Shown here piece by piece: positions 32,537-45,307 of a DNA stretch of 64,000 nt. Both the position numbers and the translations under genes were made by a program. The DNA lies in contig MCGO01000118.1 of assembly GCA_002104985.1 (NCBI GenBank), positions 61,930 to 125,929 on the forward strand, read 5' to 3'. Position 1 is the stretch's first letter, and the number at the start of each line of letters is the position of its first letter. The notes beneath the pieces were generated by a model. That model did not search any database and was not told the DNA's origin. It was given only the letters and a program-made list of their open reading frames with translations. Source of the stretch: Rhizoclosmatium globosum. Lineage: Eukaryota; Chytridiomycota; Chytridiomycetes; Chytridiales; Chytriomycetaceae.

Positions 32537-32781
32537 ATTCTTTGATCGTTTTGAGTTTCTATATATCTCAATAGGCGCAAAATAAATACCGCGCTTTTAT
32601 TCAAATTGGTTATTTCAAAAGCAAACAAGGGACAGCGAATTCGGAAAGATTCGTCGTTATTCTTTGGTGGCAAGTTCAGAACTCGCTACGAGCTTATTTA
32701 GAAATGATTTAGAAACTACTGACTCTTTGCCGCTAAAGAATTATTTTTTTATTTGCCCTCTGTCGTAACTCCTCTTCACCG

Positions 32782-33487
32782 TTATTTGCGAATTGAGAAT
32801 GCAAAGGCCAGGATTCCAGTGGCGAAAACGCTTCCACAGACGTAGACCCAGAATTTTGACTTTCCAAGTCTGAAGGTATCGAGCAGTACGGGGAAGAAGC
32901 TAAAGTATCTGATGAGTCTGATGCATTGACGTGGGAAAGCGCTACAGAAGCTGACAAAGGCAAGCAATCCAAGGTACATTCCACTGATCCAGCAAAAGTA
33001 ACTTGAACTGCATTGGGATTGTCCAGCGAAAACCACTGTCGTAAGAACAGTGGTAAATCCAACCACGACGATGACAAAGCTGGAATGCAGTGATGCTAGG
33101 CCTTAAGTTAATGAGCACTTTCACAAATGTCAATTACCTTCGACGTTAATTGGGTTCGTCATTGTAGTTTGAGGTAGGGTAACTTGGGGTTGAGCAAATA
33201 CTGCTGCTGTCCACTGTTGTCGTTCCAGTACTAAGCGTGTTTGCTCTGCCTTTTGCTCTGCTTTTCTCTTTGAAGGAATCAACTTCGAACTGTTCGCCTG
33301 GTAGGCGGATGGGCTTGTTCAACAGAAGAATGTGTCGTTCTTCTTTCGCTGCAACTTCTCTTTCGAGAGAACTGAGCTTCAACGAAACTTCCTCGAGCAT
33401 GTTTTCTGCGAGCGTGCGAGTGGCGGTCGATTTAGCGTACCTTCTGTCAGAATCGGCGAGAGGAGCACTGCAACTGTTACCATTCAT
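32782..33487 (-). CDS. Small membrane protein of unknown function
   Basis: Preferred model: exons 33487-33184 and 33101-32782 joined by an intron of 82 bases (gttacc...cttaag), in frame, 207 residues. A second model uses the better donor gtaatt at 33137, starts at the ATG 33162 and gives 114 residues, leaving a separate overlapping frame upstream. The N-terminal half is soluble and probably coiled (RTLAENMLEEVSLKLSSLER and KEERHILLL). The C-terminal half has about three membrane segments: FVIVVVGFTTVLTTVVFAG, YFCWISGMYLGLLAFVSFC and FWVYVCGSVFATGILAFAF, then a basic end SIRK. I recognise no family. Confidence 0.45.
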
Positions 33488-33560
33488 TGCAAGTTTGAAA
33501 CAAATTTCTGAACAAAGTCAGAGGAGTTTGGAATTCCACGTAATCCTACTTTATTGAGCA

Positions 33561-34812
33561 TCATTCATTAATACTGCTTATACTCCTTCCTCGACACATT
33601 CGGCTCAAGCTCGGCAGCAGTTCCTGCTTCTTCAAAAACAAGTTGATGACTCCCTTCACCAAATTCGTCTTTTTCCCGAATCCACCGCTACCACTACTGG
33701 ATTCTCGACTGTTTGCTGAATTGGCATCAAAAGCGGGAAGTGTGTTTTCTGCAGCACTGAGGGAGATGAAGAACATGAAGGGAACGAGCCAGATCATGAG
33801 CCCAAAGAATGCAGAGATGTCCATGAATCTGTGGAAATGATTTGCTTCGGCGAACCAAAAGAACCAGAGGAAGTGGTCGGCGACTGCGAGAACTTGTATA
33901 GTGAAAAAGGGTTAGTCGGCCTGAAATATGGGTGAAATATATCAAGCTGATATGCGTCACATTTCAAATAAAGACTTACCACATGAAATAATAAAGAAGG
34001 GATCATCCAGTTGAATATTTGGAAACGTGTTCAGCATTTGTGAGTAGAATGCGTGACAGGCGATAGAAAAGGCGATACGAGGCCATGACATTCCATCGTA
34101 AACTGCTAGGACTACGTGGCATCCAATTACGGTCTAGATATTATTGATGGATGAGAAAGAGTGAGAAAGCATGTGGGCCAATGAATGAATGGTTGCGTGG
34201 AAAGCATAAGGGGGATCAGTCGGAAGGTATAGAGATTATCGAAACTGAAATCAAATGGGTTTGACTGTGATGTTGGAGACGATAATGTGTTGGCGGAATA
34301 GTAAGAGATGTCTTCAACCAAAGTCTTCCAGATCGAACAATCAGCTCATTGAGAGATATAATATAGAATCAAGGTATAGTTTGAATTATAATTCGTTGGA
34401 CGGGCTGAATAGTTGAGGTTGGTGCATTATACAGTCCGGATCCACCAGTTGACTTCCCGGTGCCGCTGTCCTTCGATAGCATGTATAATATGCTATAATG
34501 CATACGATTTGCGTCTGAATCGAGTAGCTGACAGTATTGGTTGTACGTACATAGATTGTGTATCGGATGACTTTTTTAGCGGCTACTGTGTTTTCCTTGC
34601 CATTAAAGTAAGTACGCATATGCTTCATGGTAACTAGCTGATACCTCAATAATCTCCGCGAGGTAATAGAGGCCGGATGCTTTAAAGAGTGTTAGACCAT
34701 ATGCAACCAATCCAACCTAGTCCCTTCACAAACCTAAGCTAAGCACGAGAAAGATGAAGCCCAGGACTCCGCCAACATAGACAAGAAAGTGGATGAATCG
34801 AATTGACCCCAT
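33561..34812 (-). CDS. SVP26: Svp26/Erv26 (TEX261) ER-Golgi cargo adaptor
   Basis: Five exons, 34812-34734, 34679-34645, 34595-34551, 34133-33980 and 33892-33561, in frame, 214 residues (yeast Svp26 228). It is a four-helix membrane protein of early secretory vesicles that helps package mannosyltransferases and alkaline phosphatase precursor into COPII vesicles. Markers: IHFLVYVGGVLGFIFLVLSLASGLYYLAE split over exons 1-2, VYDGMSWPRIAFSIACHAFY, a LNTFPNIQLDDPFFIISC block, ADHFLWFFWF, and FFGLMIWLVPFMFFISLSA. The start is chosen because the family begins directly at the first helix. The third intron (34134-34550) is 417 bases, far longer than others here. It diverges from the cyclase gene with only 65 bases between the ATGs. 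Confidence 0.88.
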
Positions 34813-34877
34813 CACCTTTTTGAAGCAAAGAAAGATGTTCCACAAAACAAGTTGCCTCAAACAAAACCAATAAAACA

Positions 34878-37190
34878 ATGGGCTCCACTCCGAGCCAGCA
34901 AAAGCCTCGTTTAAACCCACATAATTTGATAGTTCTTCCCCTTGAAGCCACTTTATTAGTCACGCCTAAAACAAGCCTTGTTTGGCTCGGCCCAAAGAAT
35001 TCTCTAATTGAAAGTGCGGAAGCGTCTGCCCAGGCCAGTGCCCTTGCATCGGCAGCACTCGCCGCGTCAGGTGGCCCCGTTTCAAAGCGCCAGTCCGTGG
35101 CCCAGCGCGTGGTTCAGCAGAATCCTGGTCAATATGAAGCTTCTCTTTTGGTCAAAGAATCAGTTATGATTGCTCTGTCGGCTGATTTATTCGCAACAGA
35201 CGCGCCGTTACTGTTATCAAATACTCGGCTCTTAATCCTGCAGCCTTTTTGCTCAAGGTCAAATCAAACAGAAGACGCGTTCAGGATGATTCAGATTCAC
35301 CCGAGGAAATGGCTCGTCAAACTACAATCAAAGTCACAGAATATAAGCTACGAAAGCGATTTGAAGGTTAAAGAAGCTTCGCCACGAAAACGTTCTCTCA
35401 TTTCTCTTTGCTGTGGTTCAACCTCATCAGACCCAAAAATCAATCCCCGCCGGAAAAAGTGAAGAAGGGTCGAAAATATGCATCATTATTCTACAACGTC
35501 TTTGAATATTGCGATAGAGGCACACTCGAGGACGCATTTTCATGTCTCCGATTTCCTCTCGCCTTTCCTATCAAATTGTCCTATGCTCGATATATTCAAT
35601 GGCCTCCATACATTCACAGAAAGTTTGGTCCGTTAGGGAAACTGTCGCCAAGGACTTGTTACATAACGGATGGTTGGAGACTCAAAATTTATGTTGGTGG
35701 ATTTGACGCCGTTGCCGAAAAAGGGTCCTCAAGCACGATTAACAGTCTCGATCCTTATGAAAAACATGCTATGCAACTGTTCTGTTCACCAGATGATATA
35801 GAGGCTTCCCTCACAATTTCAAAAGCAAAGAAGGGGATGTGTATAGGTGAGTGAAACCAATGCGTCATTTATTCTCTCTAACCAGACAAATCAAATTTAT
35901 GTAGCGGCGCGATCCTCATGAATATGATTCTGAATGATGGATCAAGGCCGTTTTCAGACCACCCCAACCTCCCAGACTTGATCAAATTGCTTTCGACGGA
36001 CCAACATTCCTTTCTGCGTCCAACTCTTCCAAAAGAATGCCCTTCGACTCTTCTCACTCTTATCCAAGACTCATGGTCCTTTTTTCCTGAAAACCGACCT
36101 CGAATCCCAAAAATCGTCGCAACTTTGTCAAACTTCCTCATAAACCACGTTCCCATCACCAGTAAAAACCCGAACCTTGAACTCCACCTCACAAAACTAT
36201 TTTCGCAAGACCTTGCCATGTATCTTCTCGAACTTGAAGCCGCTCAATCGCACCTTTCAACAAACCTAGGTGAAGCCGTAACAAAACGTCTTGCCGACTC
36301 CGAATCCCGCATCAACTCCATCCGCCAAGAATACCAACGCCAAATCGATTTTCTCGAAGAACAACTCGGCCAAACCCAACAAGACGTTCACGCAAAAGCC
36401 ACAAACATGCACCAAGAAACCTCATCCATGCAATCAAAACTTATCTCCCTCGAACACGCATCCCTCCAAGCTCGTCTCTCCCTCCTGCCCGATCCAATCT
36501 CAAAAGCAATCACAGAAGCCGTCCATACAATCCAGAAATCCTCGAAATCAGAAGTCCCCGATTTGGACACACTTTTCCGACCCACCATCTTCCCCGCCGC
36601 CACCGTCCTTGTCGTTTCAATCGCCGGATTCAATCGATACGTCCAACAACTACACAATGCACCAAAAATACTAATCGAAATGCTTCGTGCATATTACCAA
36701 GGAATCGATTCAATCGTGTCTTCATGCAACAAGGAGTTTGGCGGGCCTCGAGTACACGTTGTAGAACGGATAACGACGCATGTGTGATTGTCAGCGGTGC
36801 ACCGGACCGAGACGATAAAAGCGTTCGACATATTATCGAAGTGGGAGTGAAACTATTGAATGGGCTGCACGCTTTGATGCATCGAAAATCCTGGGAGGTG
36901 CGAGTGGGGGAGCTGCGCGGTTGATGCTTCGGGTGGGTGTGCATACGGGACCGGTGTTGGCGGGTCTTGTGGTAAGGTTCCGAAATTGGTTGTGATGGGG
37001 GAAACGTGAATACGGCGACGGTGTGGAGACGACTTGTGCGGTTCAGGAGTTGTGTGTGAGTGCTTTTACTCATAGTCAGCTTTTGTCCATGGGGTTGGAG
37101 GATGGATTCGTGTTTGAGGGAAAAGACGATATTGAGATACGAGGGAAAGGAAGGCTCGGAGTCTTTAAGGTACTTGTTGATAGAGGCTAG
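34878..37190 (+). CDS. Class III nucleotidyl cyclase with kinase-homology domain; frame broken
   Basis: Layout matches animal receptor-type guanylyl cyclases without the extracellular part: a kinase-homology domain, a coiled coil, then a cyclase domain. Kinase-homology pieces: YEASLLVKES, AVTVIKYSALNPAAFLLK, LKKLRHENVLSFLF, FEYCDRGTLEDAF, KLSPRTCYITDGWRLKIY, and CPSTLLTLIQDSWSFFPENRP. The coiled coil includes YQRQIDFLEEQLGQ. Cyclase pieces: FPAATVLVVSIAGFNRYV, DACVIVSGAP, LRVGVHTGPVLAGLV, VVMG.TVNTATV and IEIRGKGRLGVFKV, ending at 37190. These occur in different frames, with breaks in the kinase-homology part, near 36770 and in 36900-37030, always as if bases were lost. One intron of 39 bases (35847-35885) is likely. 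The start MGSTPSQQ fits an N-myristoylation site; no membrane helix is seen. Whether it makes cGMP or cAMP is not clear. Confidence 0.68.
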
Positions 37191-37833
37191 GTTGATGATA
37201 CGACAAATCGAATCGGCGAAAATGTGCACATGGCTATTCAAAGTGGTTTAATCACAACCGAAAAAAGCGCGAGGTTTCCGTGTTTAAACTGAAATAAAAG
37301 TATGATTGACACGTTTGAGTATTATATACCCATATGGTTTGATGGAATGTGGCGATGAGCCTCAGGAACGTCCAAAAGTGGTGATCAGCCACCGGAAGGA
37401 CCCAATGACGACCATGCGTCAAATCATGAGACCCCCATCACTTATAATATCGAACTAGTCCAGTTGCGAAACTCTCAAGGCCATATCACTTGGGAGTAAC
37501 GGAGAAGTTGGATCAGCAATTTCTGTTCCGGATAAGGGGATCACAATTTTTTTGGATAACACTGAAACGTTTCATCTCAAAATATGGGAGTGATGGAGTT
37601 AGCGGACCGATTAGGATAGTAAGAGCAATGATCGGATATTCACATTCTGAAGAGTATGGGTCTCAAGAGTGAAAGGGAAGGGAGGTATCGATGGTGGCGT
37701 TGCAAATCTCCGCGGGTGTCTTCAATTGGAGGCGTTTGGTGATAGCCAAAATTGGAATGGAGTGCCACCTGCAAGGATGAAAAAGCAATGGGACGACTCC
37801 ATTTGTTCCCACGAAAACATCCCTCAAACACAC
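37191..37833. other. Promoter region of peptide transporter A
   Basis: About 640 bases with no supported gene. It holds the end of the cyclase transcript and the upstream region of a probably highly expressed transporter. No specific element identified. Confidence 0.4.
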
Positions 37834-39645
37834 ATGGCTGAGAAGGACTTGAAGCAGTACGAAGAGGGAATCGACGGCGTCTTGCCAAAGGTGCGTAAAC
37901 AAGAACTTAATCATTAATTAATTAAGTTGCTGACGCCTCCTTTGCTACAGGCCTCCGAATTTGATGGATTGGACCTTACCCCCAACGAGCTCAGACTCAA
38001 GAAGCTCGAGATTGAGATGAACGCTCACATCGATGCTAAGATCATGCAAAACCCAGACAAGATGCCAACTGCCGTTTGGTTTGTGAGTAGCGGCTTCAAC
38101 AAAAAACGGTGATTGGTTACTAATTGCTATCACATTGATATCACAGATCATTCCAAACGAATTGGGAGAGCGTTTTTGTTACTACGGTCTCACCCCAATC
38201 TTGAAGAACTTCTTGAAGTACCAGCTTGGATACCTTGCTAAGGTTGATGCCAACTTCATGTACCACATCTTCCAGGGTCTCTGTTACTACACTCCTATTC
38301 TGGGATCCATCATTTCTGACTCTTACCTCGACAAGTTCAAGACCATCACCATCCTTTCCTCCCTCTACACTTTCGGATTCCTTCTTTTGACAATCACCTC
38401 GTGGCCAACCATCATGGGTGTTGAGACTACTCACCTTAGCAGAGTTGGACCTCTCCTCGCTCTCCTCTGTATTTGTTTCGGAACTGGAGGAATCAAGCCA
38501 TGTGTTTCCGCCCACGGAGGAGACCAGTTCTTGGACGTCCAGAAGTACGGTCTCCAGAAGTTCTACAACTACTTCTACATGGCTATTAACACTGGTGCCC
38601 TTGTTGCTTCGTACGCTTCCCCAGCTATCCAGAAGAAGGAGTTCTTCACCTTCCCAAATGATACTCTCGCTCTCTGGGCAGCTGCCCACGTTCAGCCAAC
38701 TGGTAACGGATACCCACAGGCTTTCTTGATGCTCACTTGTTTCATGGCTTGCGCTGTCGGTGTTTTCGTTTTTGGATTCAAGTACTACCGTGTCGTTCCA
38801 CCAAAGGGTACCTTCATTCTCACTGATATTTTCAAGACTGCTTTCGCTTACTTGGGTAACCGTTCCAAGATGAGCTCTGAGGAGGCTTACAAGAAGACTG
38901 CGAGACCCACACTGAGGGTTCCGTTGTTGAGATGATGGATCTTGGAAAGGTTATTGCTGCTATTTGGCCAGCTCCAATTTTCTGGATGGCTTTCAACCAG
39001 AACGGTACTGTCTGGCAAGATCTTGGTGACCAGATGGCTGTTCCATTTGGAGGAGACAAGGTGACTTCCTTCTTCGACTCTGAAACTGTCAACAACATCT
39101 GGAACCCATTCTTCATTATCATCCTTGCCCCAATCTTCGCCAACTGGTTGTTCCCATTCATTGACAAGAAGTTCGGTGCTGAGAAGTTTGGTTTGATGCA
39201 GCGTATGATTGCCGGTCAGTTTGTTGCCGGACTTACCTTCATCCTTGCTGCTATTATTCAGAAGAACGTCAACGCCAACTGTTACGATGGTGCCGCAATC
39301 GATATATGCCAGTCTTCCACCTCCATCGGATGGCAGGTTCTCATGTACTTCTTCATCACCTTCTCTGAATGTCTCTTCTCCATCTCTGGTCTCAACTTCA
39401 CTTACATTGAAGTCGGAAAGCGTACCAAGTCCTTCTGTGCCGCCTTGTGGTTGTTCACTGTCGGAACTGGATCCTTCTTGACCTCTGCTTTGCTTGAAGG
39501 TACTTTGGGAGCTGATAATACTACATGGACCCGTGAGACCTTCTTCTACTTGGTTGCAGGTCTCTGTTTCGCTTCTGCTATTGTTCAGTACCTTATTTCC
39601 AGATGGTACGTTCCAAAGGCATTGCGTCCAACTGCCCACTTGTAA
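37834..39645 (+). CDS. PTR2: Proton-coupled oligopeptide transporter A (POT/PTR2)
   Basis: Exons 37834-37890, 37951-38082 and 38147-39645. Adding one missing base near 38899 makes exactly 562 residues. The POT family imports di- and tripeptides with protons across the plasma membrane through about 12 helices. Markers: PNELGERFCYYGLTPILKNF (carrying the E-x-x-E-R-F proton motif of helix 1), FGTGGIKPCVSAHGGDQF, IFWMAFNQNGTVWQDLGDQM, and the sugar-porter-like GKRTKSFCAALWLFTVGTGS. At the break, paralogues B and C read K-T-C-(D/N)-(S/T), while here the T of TGC is missing (aagactgcgag), so loss of one base is almost certain. Codon use is strongly biased, more than in paralogue C. Confidence 0.9.
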
Positions 39646-39846
39646 GCTGGCTAATTCAGCCATTATTCTTGTATATTTTGGGGGTTTAGAATAAACTACG
39701 TTTATGGGTTCAATCTTCTTTCTCCGTCGTTTCATAAGAACATATCCACCAAAGGCAATGTCTCTCTTCTCTTCCAAAACAATAAAAGAGACATCATCTT
39801 ATAATGAGGAGGAGAGAGAGGGAATGTTATTTGGAATAGTGTTTGT

Positions 39847-41595
<1,749 letters not shown>

Positions 41596-41659
41596 GTAAT
41601 GATGGTGGCGTAAATGAAGTCAAGCTTCTTTATCAGAGAACAAAGCAAGATGACCAAAA

Positions 41660-42718
41660 TTAATGCTGTACTCGAGCCATATTGTTGATGTAAGTTACCG
41701 CTGGTACTTTCTCTTCCTCCGTCAATTGTAAACCAAACTCCACATCCAAAATTCGAACCAATTGCTCATACGAATTAATGACTGCTTTGCAGTCAAGCTC
41801 TCTGTGGTCCTTCCCCTCACGTCGGCGAAATGTGGCTTCAGTGATTTCTGCACGTCCTCCTGTCTTCGTCACAACAGACAAAAGTAGTATGCTCTGCATA
41901 ACATGCTTCTTTCCAGTTGTGATGTAATGGTTGAACATGTCGAAATCGGCAGGGCTATTAACTGTCAGAATATGAAGTGATAAACCAAAAGATCAACTCA
42001 CCGATACGTTTCAAGTGTGAACGTCAACTGAGGCTGAAATCCATCAGCTGCTGATTCCATCCCTTCAGCCAACGGCGCCCAGGGTGCACGTTTTAAAAAC
42101 AACGTGAAATTCTTTCCCCATTCGAAAACTCCTTCTCGTAGCTGATATTCCTCACCGCCAGCGTTTTCAATTGTGATGCCGTCACGTAGAAGAATGGCTT
42201 GGCTGAGTCTGTGACGCCCAACATCAACCATATAAGTGCTGTCACCAATTTTGACGAAATTTAACATATGTGCTGGAGGGGATAGAACATATTCGTTCAG
42301 CGCAGAGTTGTACTTAGTGGTTCGCGCCAAACCAATCGATGCTGTAAACCCAAGTGCCTGCAGTGCGGCGTTCATGATAATGTTGTTCTGTCACGGAATA
42401 TAATTGTTAATTTTTCTGTGAAGTGATAAAGACGGAAGGGAAGGATACCTGATAACAATACCCTCCTCGTTTCTGCGTCACAACTTGATCGAACACTGTT
42501 TCAGTGGTAATTGGCCCTTCTTTCTGTAGGAAGCACAGCGCCAGATTCTCAAACGGAATAGCACGGATATGGTTATGGATGAGTGTGTTGATTGTTTCGA
42601 CTGACAGGTCTTGGCTGACAACATCGCCAGGTTTCAGGCCTATACGCACTAAGTAACGCTCAAGCTGGGACGCAGTGAGAGGTACAAAGCTATTGACTTG
42701 ATTGTATCGAATGCCCAT
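41660..42718 (-). CDS. Arylamine N-acetyltransferase 1 (intact)
   Basis: Three exons, 42718-42449, 42387-42002 and 41954-41660, in frame, 316 residues. NAT enzymes move acetyl (or in some fungi malonyl) groups from CoA to arylamines, a detoxification reaction. The catalytic triad is present: Cys about 88 in KRGGYCYQ, His about 130 in PPAHMLNFV, and Asp about 145 in TYMVDVG. IPFENLAL near residue 55 and RAPWAPLAEG further on are family markers. The second intron falls between TFTLETYR and P-A-D-F, a position shared with NAT2. It is the only fully intact member of the four-gene cluster. Its position next to three related genes indicates tandem expansion. Confidence 0.92.
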
Positions 42719-42802
42719 TTCTGAGACTAGTTCAACCCGACTTGTTCCGGTGGTTCTTGGCTGATTTATTAATAATCGATTACGAATCCAACGAATTCGA
42801 TA

Positions 42803-43433
42803 TTACGAACCGAGCATCACTGACAATGCCCCATCCTTCTCTTCATCACTCAAAATCAACCCAAACTCTTCATCCAAAATGCGTACAAACTGGTCCAATG
42901 TTGTAACCTCCTCTCGGCGACATAGATCTCTATGATCACCACTTTCGCGTCTGCGAAACACATTCCCAAGCATTTCCGCGCGTCCACCAGTTTTGGTGAC
43001 AATCGCGAGAAAGAGCATACTTTGCATCGCGTGTTTTTTTCCAGTCGTGACAAAGTGATTGAAAACCTGAAAGTCAGCGGGACTATAATTAAACATCTTT
43101 TTAGCATCAATTAAAAGTAACTTAATTAGCTCACCGATAACGTTCAAGCGTAAATAAGTGTTGTGGCCTGAATTCCTCGCCTACAGTGTCAACACCCTCA
43201 GCAAGCTGTGCCAACGGCGCTCGTTTCAGCATCAACGTGTAATTCAAACTGTGCGTGTTAAACAACCCTTCACGAAGGATGTGATGATGAATCAAAAGGT
43301 TCATAATCGTAAGAGATGGTTCCTTTCCAAGTGCAATAGCTGGATCGACGCCGATACGGTTTAGGTACAGCTCAAGTTGGCTTGGAGAGAGTGGATGGAA
43401 GTTATCCTCCGTGTTGAAGGTGAATGACGTCAT
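42803..43433 (-). CDS. NAT-related protein 2, catalytic core deleted in frame
   Basis: Two exons, 43433-43135 and 43082-42803, give 192 residues in frame. It starts like NAT1 (NFHPLSPSQLELYLNRIG...IMNLLIHHHI), but directly after HHHI continues LREGLFNTHSLNYTLMLKRAP, which aligns with NAT1 residues about 170 onward. The part that should contain the catalytic Cys, His and Asp is therefore absent (about 120 residues). The C-terminal half is well kept (SPADFQVFNHFVTTGKKHAMQ, TKTGGRAEMLGNVFRRRE). It cannot be an acetyltransferase. It may be a decaying copy that happens to be in frame, or a retained non-catalytic protein. An assembly deletion is also possible. Confidence 0.75.
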
Positions 43434-43648
43434 AGAATTCCAAGTTGTTTAAAACTTATTTATTCAGGAAAAAAAAAGTGATACATGCAAGTTTCGTTTA
43501 CTCAGCTTGAGTCTCGTACAATGCAATTCGCACCCAACTCTAGATACAACACACCTACAGCTCTTCCAATATCCTCCTTTTTTGGCGCGCATTCAACATA
43601 TCTTACTCCAGGGACCGGTGGGGTGTCCAAACCCAAAGTCAAGCATAT

Positions 43649-45217
43649 TTATTCCAAAACTCTTGCAACATCTGCGTTTTCGCTTGGAGACATACTACAC
43701 GACTCAAAGATGGAATAAATGATCTTGGATCGAATAGAGGCAAGTTTGTTGGACGCTTTGATGAGTTCTGTTTGGACTTCTCCAACTTGTTTGCGTAGAC
43801 GTGTGGCTTCAAATTGACTATCCAAAAAACAGAAACAAACATTGAAGAAATACGTAAAGAGAAAACTGCTTTTTTGTCAAACAAAAGATAAAGGATTATT
43901 GATGTGCAAGACAATACTTTTTCCTTGCACCTTCCAACTCAACCTCTGTCAATTCTACACCATACTCTCTAGCCATCAGCTCCTTCAGCTGTCCAACAGT
44001 CTTGATTTCAACAACACACTCCAAATCACGATTTGCTGCCCCTTCACGTCTTCGAAAGACCATATCCGTCACAGCAGTCCGTCCAAACGTTTTCGTGACA
44101 TTCGACACAATGAAGGTTGTTTGCAAGGTGTGACACGGGTCGGAACCAATGTAAACATTCATTGCTACATAATCTTGAGGTCTCCACTGTTCCATTCCAA
44201 AATAATACAAAGGAATAAATCCATCTGAATCAGCACCATCTGGAAACGGGGCCCACGGTGCACGCTTGAACCATAAGGCAAAGTCCCCATGACCCAACAA
44301 ATCTGTACGTCTGATTTGATACGTTTCATCAGCTGCCGCATTCACAATTGCCCCGTCAACCAACTCGATGGCTTCAGATATTCTGTTGTTTCCCATATCC
44401 GCAAGATAAGTTCGACCATTCAACTCGATAAACAGAATAAGATCGAAACAATCAACCGTCGTCGAAGATTATGTTCATGCCAGAGTGAAACAAACAAATT
44501 CAATGCACGCAAGTCCGCAGGCCTGTACCGATCCAATGTGAAATAGAAAAGCGGATAGAACCCATCGCCATCAGATCCATCTGGAATCGCCGCCCATGGT
44601 GCACGCTTGAACCAAAGCATCCAATTCCCTGGAGTTATCCAATCCGACCGCCTTATTTGAAAGAGTTCCTCTGCCGCAACAGGTTCTGTTGATTTATCTG
44701 CAATTTCAATTGCCATTGAGAATCGATTGTTTCCTTGATCCACGAGATACGTTTTCGAGTCTAATTCGACAAAGAGAATCATGTGTTGAGTTGGGCCCAG
44801 GTCATGATGTTTCTCAGTTTCATTCCAAGCAGCAAAACGGCCCACTCCACAGCTAACGTTGAATCCAAGTGTTTTCAATGCGGAAAAGAGGAGAATATTG
44901 TTCTGGTTTGAGGATTAGGTCATTTGCATCGAGCTATTACTTACCTGGCAGCAGTAACCTCCTCGTCCCGCTTTAACAATTGTATCATAGATTGCATCGA
45001 CTTCAGTTGGCCCAGATTTCTGGCAAAAGGTCAATTGGCTGTTTTCAAATGGGATTGAATCGCTGTGATGGAGAGCGACTTTGTTCAGGACTTCGAGTGT
45101 TGCCGGTGCGCCAGTGTCCAGAGATAGTCTAATTCGATTCAAGTAACCAGCGAGTTGTGCCTCGGAAAGCGCTGGAAACGATGCATCAGCAAACTTTGGC
45201 TGTGATGTCATTGCCAT
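43649..45217 (-). pseudogene. NAT 3: two NAT genes fused head to tail, frame lost at the junction
   Basis: The first part (exons 45217-44945 and 44902 on) is a normal NAT with Cys in RGGYCCQ, His in PTQHMILFV, Asp in YLVDQGNNR, and WFKRAPWAAIPDG. After NLFVSLWHEHNLRRRLIVS near 44455 it does not continue to the expected T-K-T-F-G-R block. Instead it jumps to ILFIELNGRTYLADMGNNR, the middle of a second NAT, which runs on through WFKRAPWAPFPDG, NVTKTFGRTAV and FRRREG to a stop at 43896. The two parts are in different frames (stop at 44420). A deletion between two tandem copies explains this. A possible further exon (43817-43649) adds a basic coiled stretch (FEATRLRKQVGEVQTELIKA) if a gtattg donor near 43905 is used; this is weak. 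Confidence 0.65.
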
Positions 45218-45307
45218 TTCAAACAAGCTTTTGTTTGCCCTTCCATTTGATTTTGATATGATTAAACCCAAAATGAAGGTAGTATTTCTTCTAAATATCA
45301 CCCTATT

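Noticed and set aside
33138..33162. Frameshift fusion of the two halves of the small membrane protein at 33140-33162
   Set aside because: It would need two missing bases there. An alternative donor (gttacc at 33183) gives one continuous protein without any lesion.
34878..37190. Rhodopsin-guanylyl cyclase fusion as known from zoosporic fungi
   Set aside because: No seven-helix opsin part and no retinal-binding lysine helix upstream. The N-terminal domain is kinase-like.
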